The notes under the pieces were generated by a model, which was given only the letters and a program-made list of their open reading frames with translations, did not search any database and was not told where the DNA came from. The position numbers and the translations under genes are program-made. Of a stretch of DNA of 64,000 nt, positions 21,161 to 29,136 are shown piece after piece. The DNA is from Betaproteobacteria bacterium (GTDB lineage: Bacteria > Pseudomonadota > Gammaproteobacteria > Burkholderiales > Usitatibacteraceae): NCBI GenBank assembly GCA_016709665.1, contig JADJMI010000027.1, positions 124,001-188,000 of the forward strand, in the 5' to 3' direction. How positions within the stretch are numbered: the stretch's first letter is position 1; the number at the start of each line of letters is the position of its first letter.

Positions 21161-21695
21161 ATGGAATACTTCCTCATCGGCATCCTCGTCTTTTCGGTCC
21201 TGCTCGTGGGCGGGCTCGTCGCCGCGCAGTCGGGGGTGCCTCCTGCGCCTGGCCGTGAGGCGCCGGCCTTCGACCTGCCGGATTCCGAAGGGCGGCGCCA
21301 CGCCATGGCCTCGTGCCGCGGGCGCCGGGCGGTGGTGTTCTTCTTCCCGATGGACGACACGCCGGAATGCCTGGCCGTCGTCGCCGCGTACCAGGCGGCC
21401 CAACCGCGGATCGAGGCGACCGGCGCCCGTTTTCTCGCGGTGGCGGTCGCATCGCCGGAGGCCGTGAAAGCCTACCGGGAGGCGCAGGCGATCACTTTCC
21501 CCGATCCTCGCGGACCCCTCCGGGCGCGCGGCCCGGGCCTGGGGCACGCTCACCAATTTCGGCTTCTACAAGTTCGCGAAGAAACTCGCGGTCGTCGTCG
21601 ACGCCGGCGGCCGGGTGGAGCGGGTCTGGCGCGATGGCGTGGGCCCGTCCCACGTCGACGAGGTGGTGGCGGCGCTGCAGGAGAGCGCGGCATGA
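21161..21695 (+). CDS. Peroxiredoxin (BCP/AhpC-TSA family), frameshifted
   Basis: A membrane-anchored thioredoxin-fold peroxidase, about 177 residues if repaired. An N-terminal hydrophobic helix (YFLIGILVFSVLLVGGLVAA) precedes APAFDLPDSEGRRHAM and the peroxidatic-Cys motif FFFPMDDTPECLAVV. At CCCC (21499-21502) there is one C too many. Removing it gives the expected FPILADPSGRAARAWGTLTN and a normal C-terminus ending ALQESAA with TGA at 21693-21695. As assembled the frame runs on into nonsense. Most likely a homopolymer sequencing error. It is divergent from the TRAP-TAXI operon and followed by tRNA-Ser. Confidence 0.8.
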
Positions 21696-21728
21696 CCCGT
21701 CGGTGTGGGAATCGGCGCGCCGGTCGGC

Positions 21729-21734
21729 TATAAT
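21729..21734 (+). promoter_or_regulatory. -10 element of the tRNA-Ser promoter
   Basis: A perfect TATAAT 23 bases upstream of the mature 5' end of tRNA-Ser. No good -35 hexamer was identified at 17 bases upstream. Confidence 0.6.
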
Positions 21735-21756
21735 CGCGCCCTTCGACAAGCCCACC

Positions 21757-21847
<91 letters not shown>

Positions 21848-21857
21848 TTGCCCCGAG

Positions 21858-21884
21858 AACGCCCCGCTCCCCGCGGGGCGTTTT
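21858..21884 (+). terminator. Rho-independent terminator of tRNA-Ser
   Basis: AACGCCCCGC (21858-21867) and GCGGGGCGTT (21873-21882) form a 10-bp stem with loop TCCCC, followed by a T run (21881-21884) 12 bases after the tRNA 3' end. Confidence 0.85.
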
Positions 21885-21951
21885 CATTGGCGCGCCCGAT
21901 TCGCCCGGGCCTGCGCCGCTTTTCCGGCGATCGAAGCTTCCCCGACAAACC

Positions 21952-21979
21952 TAAAGTTGTTCCCGGGGGCTGCCGTAAT
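21952..21979 (+). promoter_or_regulatory. Possible sigma-28 (FliA-type) promoter
   Basis: TAAAGTTG (21952-21959), then 12 bases, then GCCGTAAT (21972-21979), compared with the flagellar sigma-28 consensus TAAAGTTT-N11-GCCGATAA. The -35-like part matches 7 of 8 bases and the -10-like part lacks one A. It lies about 130 bases upstream of the gene at 22106 and suggests motility-linked control. Confidence 0.35.
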
Positions 21980-22105
21980 GGCCCTAGGTGCGGACCGCGT
22001 GGAGGCATGGCCCGCCTGCGCGCACCGGGACTCTTTCACCCGTAACCCCTGCGACACGCGAATCGTGAAGTAGGTCACCCCTTACAGCACGGGCATCTCA
22101 CTAGA

Positions 22106-22957
22106 ATGCGTCACCTCACGTTCACCGGACTGATGGATTCCTTGAGAACCTCCCTGGCTGGCGGTGTGCCGCATCGGGCACCCGACCCCCCTCCCGAACC
22201 ATTCGCGGTCGCGAGAGCGCATACCTCCAAGCAGGCGAAAGCGCCTGCGCCCATGCCGGCCAGCAACGTCTACTTCGCCTGGGACGATGCCTTGAACGAC
22301 GATTTCGAATGGGAAGCGCCGATCGTGAAGGTCGGCGACCTGGCGCAACGCGCCGCCCCCGCGCAACCGGCCGACGGCCCGCGCCGCGAGCCGGCTCCCG
22401 CGACCGCCGCCGAACGCGCCGCGACCGGTTCCGCCCCCGCCATCTCGCCCGTGCCGGCCAATGCCCCGGGCAGCGCGCGTATCCGCGAGCGTTACTGCGC
22501 CATCCGGTTTCCCGGCGCACCGGCCCTGGCGGCCGATGCCGACGTGTCCGGTCTCATCAAGGTCGCGCGCCTCTATTTCGAGGACGGCGATTCGCCGCGA
22601 GCGGTCGAACTGCTGGATTGCGCCGCCGCCGTCCTGCCGGGCGAGGAGCGCCTGCGACTCGCCGCGCTCGAGATCCTGTTCCTCGCCCGCGATGGCGAGG
22701 CGTTCGTGGCGGCGGCGCGCGCCTTCCGCGACCGCTTCCCGGGCTCCGGGCGCTGGGCGGACATCGAGCGCCTCGGTTGGCGGTTCGCGCCGCGCGAGCG
22801 TCTTTTCGCCGGCGGCCGTCCCCAGGACAAGGCGGCCGACGCGCATTTCGGCGCCTGGCCGGAGTCGCCGAACTGGATCGAGGCGCCCTGGGATCTCACC
22901 TGCGAAGTACTCGCCGTGGAACTGCGCGGCCGGGTGCTCGGAACGGCGAGGCCGTGA
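22106..22957 (+). CDS. Uncharacterised protein with TPR-like C-terminal region
   Basis: A 283-residue protein I cannot assign. The N-terminal third (about 1-125) is Pro/Ala-rich and probably disordered. The C-terminal half is helical with TPR-like pairs (LIKVARLYFEDGDSPRAVEL, LRLAALEILFLARDGEAFVA, AARAFRDRFPGSGRW), somewhat like the C-terminal tail of FimV proteins. No signal peptide or membrane helix. Its stop overlaps the next gene start (TGATG at 22955-22959), so the two are co-translated and probably act together. An in-frame ATG at 22133 is an alternative start. Confidence 0.7.
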   Translation: MRHLTFTGLMDSLRTSLAGGVPHRAPDPPPEPFAVARAHTSKQAKAPAPMPASNVYFAWDDALNDDFEWEAPIVKVGDLAQRAAPAQPADGPRREPAPATAAERAATGSAPAISPVPANAPGSARIRERYCAIRFPGAPALAADADVSGLIKVARLYFEDGDSPRAVELLDCAAAVLPGEERLRLAALEILFLARDGEAFVAAARAFRDRFPGSGRWADIERLGWRFAPRERLFAGGRPQDKAADAHFGAWPESPNWIEAPWDLTCEVLAVELRGRVLGTARP

Positions 22958-24555
22958 TGGCGCTCGAGACGGGCGCCGGCTCCCGGCGACGCGCTTCGGA
23001 CCGGGCGCCCGACAACGCGGCCGACCCCTCCCTGCGCGCCGAGGGGCGCAAGAGCTGGGACAAGCTGTTCGCGTGGCTGCGCCGCGAGGCGACCGAGGGC
23101 GAGCCGCGTGCCGCCGCCCGGGAGATCCTGGACCAGTACCGCCGCTTCATGGCCGCGGTGGGCAAGGACGAGGGCGAACTGCTTTCCAACCCGCTCCTCT
23201 GGAACGATGAAGAGGCCGCGCGGGGGCACTGGATCGAGGGCGCCTTCCACGAGTTCTCGCGCGCCGCCTCGAGCGCGCTGCAACGCTTTGCCGATGCCGC
23301 CGCGATAGCGCCGGGCGATTCGCGCGTGGCCGAGCTCGCCGCGGTGGCGCTTTGCGCCTGCACCGCTTCGATCAAGTGGGCCGAGATCGCCGGCTCCGGC
23401 CGCCGCGCCGCCTCGATGGCCGAGATCCACCGCGCCTACAGGCTGGCCCGCGACATGGGTCTCGACGAATCCTCGCCCCCGGTTCCCGCCGACGGCGGTC
23501 GCGAAGTCGCCCTTCCGGTCGCGGCGCACTACGCGCGCGCGCTCATGCTCGAGGCGTTCTGCCGCGGCAATCTCGGTCGCCAGCAGGTCGTCGTGCTCGA
23601 CGCCTGGCTCTGGGAATGGTGCACCGCCTACCGGCTCTCCGACGGTCCCGCCGCCGGCGCGCTGCTCGCCGTGGATGCGGGCGGGTCGCGGGGCCTGCGC
23701 GCGCTCGCCGACGGCGAAAACCTGCACGGCCAGGTGCTCGTGATCGAGCCGATGGCCTCCCAGATCGAGCATGTCGTGCGCGAACTGCAGGCCGGCCGCA
23801 TCTTTCCGGGCCACGGGCTTTCGACTTCCTTCCGCCTGGAAGTGCATGTCGCGCTGCTCGACACGCTGCGCGCGTTCCTCGCGGTCGCGCGCAAGGGCCT
23901 CGCCCTGCGCCAGCGGCGCGAAGGGTGCGAGGAGAGGGTCGACGTCTTCGTGGGGCTCACCGAGATCCTCGCCAAGGCCGCCACCGCCGTGAACGTGAGC
24001 CGAAGCGCCCCCCGGTCCCCGCAGGGCCTGCCGGGCATCGACAGCCAGTACGAAATCGCGCGCCGCACCCTGCGCCTCGTGGACGAAAGCGAGAGCGGCC
24101 TCGGCCTCGAAGGCGACGAGGGCGCGCAGCCCCTCGAAGTCGGCACGCTCCTGGGCCTCATGCGCGACGACGGCTCGCCCGTGCTCCTGGCCGAGGTGGC
24201 CCGGCGCGTTTCCCGTGCGGGTCATCCGACGCGATTCGGCGTGCGGATCCTGTCGCGCGCCTTGCACCGGCTCGAGATCTCGAAGGGCGATGGGCGCGGC
24301 CCGACGCAGGCGCTCTATCTCGCCGGCACCGACTCCTCGGGGCGGCAGGATGCCGTCCTGGTCGCGCAGGGCGACTTCGATCCGCTCGCCGACTACGAAA
24401 TCCGCTTTCCCGACCGCGTTTACCGCGTGAACCTCAACCGGGTGCGCCACCAGGGGCGGGGATGGCTGCTCGCCGGCGTCGAAGTGGCCGGCGAGAAGGT
24501 CGAATGCGCGCCGCCCGCGGCGAAGGCACCGCTCTCGCTCACCCTGGCCGACTAG
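22957..24555 (+). CDS. Uncharacterised cytoplasmic protein co-translated with its upstream neighbour
   Basis: A 532-residue soluble protein of unknown function. It begins with a basic segment, then a long helical region (about 25-390: KSWDKLFAWLRREATEGEPR, FHEFSRAASSALQRFADAAA), and ends with a small beta-rich domain (about 445-515: YEIRFPDRVYRVNLNRVRHQ, GWLLAGVEVAGEK) that could be PilZ-like, although no RxxxR/DxSxxG signature was recognised. The ATG shares a base with the stop of the previous gene, so the pair forms an operon behind a possible sigma-28 promoter. A weak hairpin follows the stop. Confidence 0.75.
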   Translation: MALETGAGSRRRASDRAPDNAADPSLRAEGRKSWDKLFAWLRREATEGEPRAAAREILDQYRRFMAAVGKDEGELLSNPLLWNDEEAARGHWIEGAFHEFSRAASSALQRFADAAAIAPGDSRVAELAAVALCACTASIKWAEIAGSGRRAASMAEIHRAYRLARDMGLDESSPPVPADGGREVALPVAAHYARALMLEAFCRGNLGRQQVVVLDAWLWEWCTAYRLSDGPAAGALLAVDAGGSRGLRALADGENLHGQVLVIEPMASQIEHVVRELQAGRIFPGHGLSTSFRLEVHVALLDTLRAFLAVARKGLALRQRREGCEERVDVFVGLTEILAKAATAVNVSRSAPRSPQGLPGIDSQYEIARRTLRLVDESESGLGLEGDEGAQPLEVGTLLGLMRDDGSPVLLAEVARRVSRAGHPTRFGVRILSRALHRLEISKGDGRGPTQALYLAGTDSSGRQDAVLVAQGDFDPLADYEIRFPDRVYRVNLNRVRHQGRGWLLAGVEVAGEKVECAPPAAKAPLSLTLAD

Positions 24556-24571
24556 GCCGCCGTCACTTGCC

Positions 24572-24606
24572 GGAACCCCCTGTCGGGGTTCCCGGAGGGC
24601 CGTTTT
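24572..24606 (+). terminator. Probable intrinsic terminator after the two-gene operon
   Basis: GGAACCCC (24572-24579) pairs with GGGGTTCC (24585-24592) across a 5-base loop, 17 bases after the stop codon. A short T run (GTTTTC) follows about 10 bases later, which is weaker than ideal. Confidence 0.5.
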
Positions 24607-24662
24607 CGAGCGAGCCGTGAAGTATCTTGCCTAACGTCATGAAATCAGGAGAAAATCCGGTT

Positions 24663-24678
24663 TCAAAAACTTTTTTGA
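24663..24678. promoter_or_regulatory. Candidate autoregulatory operator before the TetR gene
   Basis: TCAAAAA and TTTTTGA form a 7-bp inverted repeat with a 2-base centre, ending 10 bases before the regulator ATG and abutting its ribosome-binding site (GGAAGG). An AT-rich palindrome in GC-rich DNA at this place is typical of TetR self-repression. Confidence 0.45.
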
Positions 24679-24688
24679 CGGAAGGCCG

Positions 24689-25450
24689 ATGGCTGCCGGC
24701 AACGGGCACGAGCGGGAGACGGTCCGACGCATCCTCGAATCGGCGGCGGCGGAGTTCGCGCGCCACGGTTTCGTCGCGGCCCGCATCCGCGACATCGTCG
24801 ATGCCGCCGGGGTGAACCTCGCGGCCGTCAACTATCACTTCGGCGGCAAGGAAGGCCTCTGCCGCGCGACGGTCGCGATGCTGGCGCGTCGCACGCAGGA
24901 CGAGGTGCCGCGGGAATCGGCCGAAGTGCGGCGCCTCCCGCCGGAAGACCAGCTGCGCATCTTCACGCGGGTGATCCTCGAGCGCTTCCTCGGCGGCCCG
25001 CAGGCGACTCCCATGGCGCGCATCCTCGCCCACGAACTGCTGGATCCCACGCCGGCCTTCGACGAGCTGCTGCGCGACGTGGCCGGGCCGCAGTTCGAAA
25101 GGCTCTCGGACATCGTGGCGCGCCTCCTGGGGCCGAGAGCCAATGCCGAGGAGATCGCCCTCGCCAGCTTTTCGGTGACGGGGCAGTGGGCTTTCTACCT
25201 GTTCGGACGCGCCGCCATCGAGCGGCTGTACGCGGACCTCGTCCGGGACCCGGCCGTCATCGATCGCCTGGCCCGGCACATCGGCGACTCGTCGGTGGCC
25301 GCCCTGCGGGCCCGCCGCCTCGAGATCGAGGCGCCCGCCCGGGAAACGAATCCGAGGCCGGCCGTTCGCCGGCCTGCCGGGACGGTGGCGAGGCCCGCGG
25401 GCGGCGCCCACCGCAAAGCGACGGCCAAGGGGCCATCCAAGAAAGCCTGA
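24689..25450 (+). CDS. TetR/AcrR-family regulator, CecR-like (DUF1956)
   Basis: A 253-residue regulator. The N-terminal helix-turn-helix is typical (RILESAAAEFARHGFVAARI; DIVDAAGVNLAAVNYHFGGK). The ligand domain resembles the CecR/YbiH group (LRIFTRVILERFLGG, ARILAHELLDPTPAFDELLR). The last 40 residues are a Lys/Arg/Ala/Pro tail that may be disordered. The ATG at 24689 follows GGAAGG and a palindrome. CecR homologues control drug-efflux genes; no such gene is adjacent downstream, where the DUF11 cluster begins after a 219-base gap, so its target is unknown. Confidence 0.88.
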   Translation: MAAGNGHERETVRRILESAAAEFARHGFVAARIRDIVDAAGVNLAAVNYHFGGKEGLCRATVAMLARRTQDEVPRESAEVRRLPPEDQLRIFTRVILERFLGGPQATPMARILAHELLDPTPAFDELLRDVAGPQFERLSDIVARLLGPRANAEEIALASFSVTGQWAFYLFGRAAIERLYADLVRDPAVIDRLARHIGDSSVAALRARRLEIEAPARETNPRPAVRRPAGTVARPAGGAHRKATAKGPSKKA

Positions 25451-25543
25451 GAGGCGTATGGTCATTCAAGGCAATGATTTGAAAAGATTTTTGGTGATCG
25501 TGCCCGGCATGCCCCACAAGAGGATTGCAGGTGTAGGACAGGA

Positions 25544-25573
25544 TTGACGATTTTGTTAGGTTTTTCATAGGGT
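25544..25573 (+). promoter_or_regulatory. Candidate sigma-70 promoter of the DUF11 cluster
   Basis: TTGACG (25544-25549) and TAGGGT (25568-25573) are spaced by 18 bases in the only AT-rich stretch before the first DUF11 gene, about 100 bases upstream of its ATG. The -35 is good (5 of 6); the -10 is weak (3 of 6). The rest of the 219-base gap holds nothing else I could recognise except a short TCATT/AATGA dyad at 25462-25477. Confidence 0.4.
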
Positions 25574-25669
25574 TAAACCCACCGCGACGGCAGAATCGCG
25601 GGAAATCACTGCGAAGCGGGCACCCGATCCGCCATTCACGCCCGGGGCAGCGCCCCGAGAGGGAGATTC

Positions 25670-26185
25670 ATGAGGAAGAGAATCGCCGCAGGTCTCGCCG
25701 CGCTCGCCGTGGCGGGGTGCCTTGCGACCCAGGCATTCGCGCAGCCGGCCGCCGGGCCGCTCGAATCGCGCCTCGATGCGCGCAAGGTCGTCGTCGAGGC
25801 CGGCGCCGAGCGCCTCGTCGATGCCGCCGATGCCAAGCCGGGCGACGTGATCGAATACGTCGCCACCTACCGGAACAATGGCCGCGAGATCATCCGCGAC
25901 CTGCAGGCCACCCTGCCCATTCCCCGCGAAACCGAGTGGATCGCCGGCAGCGCCCGTCCTTCCGGCGCGCAGGCGAGCCTCGACGGCCAGTCGTTCGCGA
26001 CCCTGCCCCTCAAGCGGAAGGCCGTGAAGTCCGGCCAGGCCGTGGACGAGGACGTGCCGCTGCGCGAATACCGTGCGCTGCGCTGGCGGCTCGCGGAGCT
26101 CGCGCCCGGCAAGTCCGTCACCTACACCGCCCGCGTGAGGGTCGTCGATGACCGGGCGCCCCGCGCCAGGGAGCCGTCGCGATGA
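25670..26185 (+). CDS. Small exported DUF11/Ig-like domain protein
   Basis: A 171-residue secreted or periplasmic protein. A Sec signal peptide (MRKRIAAGLAALAVAGCLAT, cleavage after QAFA) is followed by a single beta-sandwich domain of DUF11 type (PGDVIEYVATYRNNGREIIR; ELAPGKSVTYTARVRV). GAGAGGGAG lies just before the ATG. It is the first gene of the DUF11 cluster and may be an accessory subunit, or may cap or nucleate assembly of the large repeat proteins that follow. That role is inference. Confidence 0.82.
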   Translation: MRKRIAAGLAALAVAGCLATQAFAQPAAGPLESRLDARKVVVEAGAERLVDAADAKPGDVIEYVATYRNNGREIIRDLQATLPIPRETEWIAGSARPSGAQASLDGQSFATLPLKRKAVKSGQAVDEDVPLREYRALRWRLAELAPGKSVTYTARVRVVDDRAPRAREPSR

Positions 26186-26214
26186 AGTCCCTCCTCCCCC
26201 CGAATCGCATCCCG

Positions 26215-26233
26215 GACCGGCGCCTTGCCGGTC
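26215..26233 (+). repeat. Intercistronic hairpin
   Basis: GACCGGC (26215-26221) pairs with GCCGGTC (26227-26233) over a 5-base loop in the 104-base gap between the first two DUF11 genes, followed by TTGTC. It could be a weak attenuator or processing site. Confidence 0.35.
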
Positions 26234-26289
26234 TTGTCGCAATTGAAATCCCGTCATCCCAGCCTGCCGTCCGTCAAAAGGAGAACCCC

Positions 26290-28980
26290 ATGAACCCCTC
26301 CAACCCCGCCGGAAGGCTCGCCGCGATCGCCCGCGGCGCGTTCTTCGCGCTCGTCGTCGTCGTCCTCGGCTCGCTCTCGCCCCTGGCGGGCGAGGCGCTG
26401 GCCGCGCCGGCTGCCGGCACCGTCATCGGCAACCAGGCGACCGCCACATACCGCGACGCCGGCAACGTGGTGCGCAACGCCACGTCGAACCTCGTGCAGA
26501 CCACGGTCTCGCAGGTGAAGAGCTTCACCGTCGCGGCCTCGGGCTCGCGCACGGCGGCGCCGGGGCAGACGGTCTACTACCCGCACGTGATCACCAACAC
26601 GGGCAACGGGACGGACACGTACACGTTCGGGGGCCCGATCACGGGCGGCACGTTCACGCATTCGCCGGTGAACTACTACATCGACGCGAACGGCGACGGC
26701 ATGCCGGACAACTTCACGCCGCTCGCGACCACCGGGCCGGTCGCCGCGGGCGCGCAATACCGGTTCGTGATCGCCGGCACGGTGCCCGCGGGCGCGGGGC
26801 TCGGCGCCACGGGCACCATGGTCGTCTCGGTGACGGACGGCCTCACCACCGACACGAGCAACGTCGACACCACGACGGTGGCCGATTGCGCGCTCAACGT
26901 GACCAAGTCGATGAGCCTGCTCGCCGGCGCCTCGCCCGCGGGCCCCATCACCGTCACGCTGTCCTACACGAACTCCGGCACGGCGGCCTGCACGACGGTC
27001 GAGATCCGCGACGTGATCCCGGCGGGCATGACCTACGTGGCGGCCTCGGGCCTGTGGAGCGGCTCGGGCGCGGCCCTCACGGATGCGACCGGCGGCGACC
27101 CGGCCGGCATCGCCTACGACTTCGGCAACACCGTGGCCGGGCGCGTCACGGCCGTCATCACCACGGTGAACGCCGGCACCTCCGGCACGCTGCGCTTCAG
27201 CATGAACGTGAACGCGGGCCTGTCGCCCACGACGCCGGCCAACCAGGCGCTCACGACGAACACCGCGACCTTCAGCACGAACGGCGGCCCGTTCAGCAAC
27301 ACCAACTCGGTGCTCTACTCGGTGCTGCAGACGGCCGGGGTGACGGCGAGCGATTCGCCCCTGCAGGCGGGCGACACGACGGCCAACGACATCGTCGAGG
27401 TGCCGGCCGCGAGCCCGGGCGCCACGGTGCTCTTCAACAACCGCATCACCAACAACGGCAACGGCGTCGACTCCTTCGACATCTCGCTTGCCGGGCAGGC
27501 GGCCTGGCCGGTCGGCACGACCTTCTCGCTGCTGCAATCGGACGGCGTCACCTCGCTCATCGACACCAACGGCAACGGCACGCCGGACACCGGCCCGCTC
27601 AACCCGGGCCAGACGTACACGGTCATCGTGCGCGTCACGCTGCCGGCCTCGTCGGGCACCGGCCCGTTCGACCTCGTGAAGACCGCGACGTCGCGCTTCA
27701 ACCCGGCCGTCTCCGACTCCGTGACGGACCGGCTGCTCGCCATCACCGCCAACACGGTCGACCTCACGAACAACACCGCGCGAACCGACTCGACGCCGGC
27801 GGGCACGGCGGCCGCGGGCAATGCCGCGACGACGGGCTTCGGCGTCACGGGCGCCGCGACGATCGTCACGAACACCGTCACGCCGTCGGATTCGGCGCCG
27901 ACGGTGACGCGCTTCCAGGTCTTCGTGAACAACACGGGCGGCGTGGCCGACTCCTTCAACCTGTCGGTCGCCGGCGTGCCGGCCGGGTGGACCGTGGTGT
28001 TCCGCGCCGACGGCGGGGCGGGCAACTGCTCGACGGTCGGCGCGACGCTCACCAACACGGGCACCATCAACTCGCTGGCCAACCGCCTCATCTGCGCCGA
28101 GGTCACCGTGCCGGTGACGATTTCGGGCAACGCCGCCCCGGGCACGTTCCCCCTCGACATCGTCGCCCAGTCCGCGGTCAACCCGGCGGTGGTCGACACC
28201 ATCCGCGATGCCGTGGTGGTGAACGCCTTCCACCGCGTGACGCTCACGCCCAACAACTCGCAGCAGACCTACCCCGGCGGCGCGGTCACCTACAACCACA
28301 CGATGTCCAACACCGGCAACGTGTCCGAGACCATCAGCTTCGCGGCGCTCTGCCTCACGGACAGCCGCTCGGCCCAGGGCTGGACGTCGGCCGCCTACCT
28401 CGACGTGAACGCCAACGGCACGCTCGAGATCGGCACCGACACGCTCGTCACGTGCGGCGCGACGACGGACACGCTCAACGTCGGCCAGACGCGCGGCATC
28501 ATCGTGCGCGTCTTCGCCCCGGGCAGCGCCACGTCGTCCGACCCGGCCAACGTCACGACGCTCACGGCGACGTACAACGCCGGCGCGGCGACGACGACGG
28601 CGACGGATTCCACGACGGTCACCGACGGCCTCACGCTCCTGAAGCGCCAGCGCACGATCAACTGCGACGGCACGGGCGCGGGCGCCTACCAGACCGCGGC
28701 CATCGCCGCGGGACCGCTCACGGCGCCGGGGCGCTGCATCGGCTACGAGATCACCGCCACCAACACGACGGCCGCCAGCGTCACCCTCGTGGTGATCAAC
28801 GACCTCGTGCCCGCCAACACCCTCATGCACTACCTGTGCGGGGCGCCGGCGACGTCCGTCGGATCGATAGCGGGCACCACGCCGGCCAACGGCGCCACCG
28901 GCACGGTCTCGGCCAACGTCGGCACGCTCACCTCCAACCAGTCGGCGGTCCTCACGTTCTGCGTGCGGATCGATCCGTGA
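26290..28980 (+). CDS. Exported DUF11-repeat surface protein
   Basis: An 896-residue exported protein. The ATG at 26290 is preceded by AGGAG and starts a Sec signal peptide (about 38 residues, ending GEALAAPA); the in-frame ATG at 26182 would bury it. The mature chain is about six DUF11-like beta-sandwich repeats (for example PGQTVYYPHVITNTGNGTDT, GPITVTLSYTNSGTAACTTV, PGGAVTYNHTMSNTGNVSET). Asp/Asn loops of calcium-site type occur (DANGDGMPDN, DTNGNGTPDT, DVNANGTLEI). It ends exactly at a repeat boundary with no anchor, sorting signal or autotransporter domain, so attachment must be by other means. Probably a surface or matrix protein. Confidence 0.85.
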   Translation: MNPSNPAGRLAAIARGAFFALVVVVLGSLSPLAGEALAAPAAGTVIGNQATATYRDAGNVVRNATSNLVQTTVSQVKSFTVAASGSRTAAPGQTVYYPHVITNTGNGTDTYTFGGPITGGTFTHSPVNYYIDANGDGMPDNFTPLATTGPVAAGAQYRFVIAGTVPAGAGLGATGTMVVSVTDGLTTDTSNVDTTTVADCALNVTKSMSLLAGASPAGPITVTLSYTNSGTAACTTVEIRDVIPAGMTYVAASGLWSGSGAALTDATGGDPAGIAYDFGNTVAGRVTAVITTVNAGTSGTLRFSMNVNAGLSPTTPANQALTTNTATFSTNGGPFSNTNSVLYSVLQTAGVTASDSPLQAGDTTANDIVEVPAASPGATVLFNNRITNNGNGVDSFDISLAGQAAWPVGTTFSLLQSDGVTSLIDTNGNGTPDTGPLNPGQTYTVIVRVTLPASSGTGPFDLVKTATSRFNPAVSDSVTDRLLAITANTVDLTNNTARTDSTPAGTAAAGNAATTGFGVTGAATIVTNTVTPSDSAPTVTRFQVFVNNTGGVADSFNLSVAGVPAGWTVVFRADGGAGNCSTVGATLTNTGTINSLANRLICAEVTVPVTISGNAAPGTFPLDIVAQSAVNPAVVDTIRDAVVVNAFHRVTLTPNNSQQTYPGGAVTYNHTMSNTGNVSETISFAALCLTDSRSAQGWTSAAYLDVNANGTLEIGTDTLVTCGATTDTLNVGQTRGIIVRVFAPGSATSSDPANVTTLTATYNAGAATTTATDSTTVTDGLTLLKRQRTINCDGTGAGAYQTAAIAAGPLTAPGRCIGYEITATNTTAASVTLVVINDLVPANTLMHYLCGAPATSVGSIAGTTPANGATGTVSANVGTLTSNQSAVLTFCVRIDP

Positions 28981-29038
28981 TGCCGGTGTCACTCCACCCG
29001 GCCGGGCCAGCCTCCCTTCGGCCTGCCGGGTGACTTGG

Positions 29039-29066
29039 GGAGGCGTCTCGCGACGCCTCCGTTTTT
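29039..29066 (+). terminator. Strong rho-independent terminator between DUF11 genes
   Basis: GGAGGCGTC (29039-29047) and GACGCCTCC (29052-29060) form a perfect 9-bp stem with loop TCGC, followed by GTTTTT (29061-29066). It sits about 60 bases after the 896-residue gene, which is therefore probably a separate transcript from the barrel gene. A second GC hairpin (28995-29002 with 29025-29032) precedes it. Confidence 0.85.
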
Positions 29067-29097
29067 CGATGGGCCCCGTTCCAGTCGGGACCCATCG
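29067..29097 (+). repeat. Leader hairpin upstream of the barrel gene
   Basis: CGATGGGCCCCG pairs with CGGGACCCATCG (one mismatch) around a 7-base loop, directly after the terminator and 39 bases before the GTG start. It could form in the 5' leader; no riboswitch class was recognised. Confidence 0.4.
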
Positions 29098-29136
29098 ACC
29101 AACGACAAGCGACACCGACGAGTGAGCAGGAGAACC

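Noticed and set aside
16879..21258. A 1459-codon plus-strand open frame across the TRAP locus
   Set aside because: It runs antisense to the TRAP permease and binding-protein genes and has a disordered His/Asp/Arg-rich composition.
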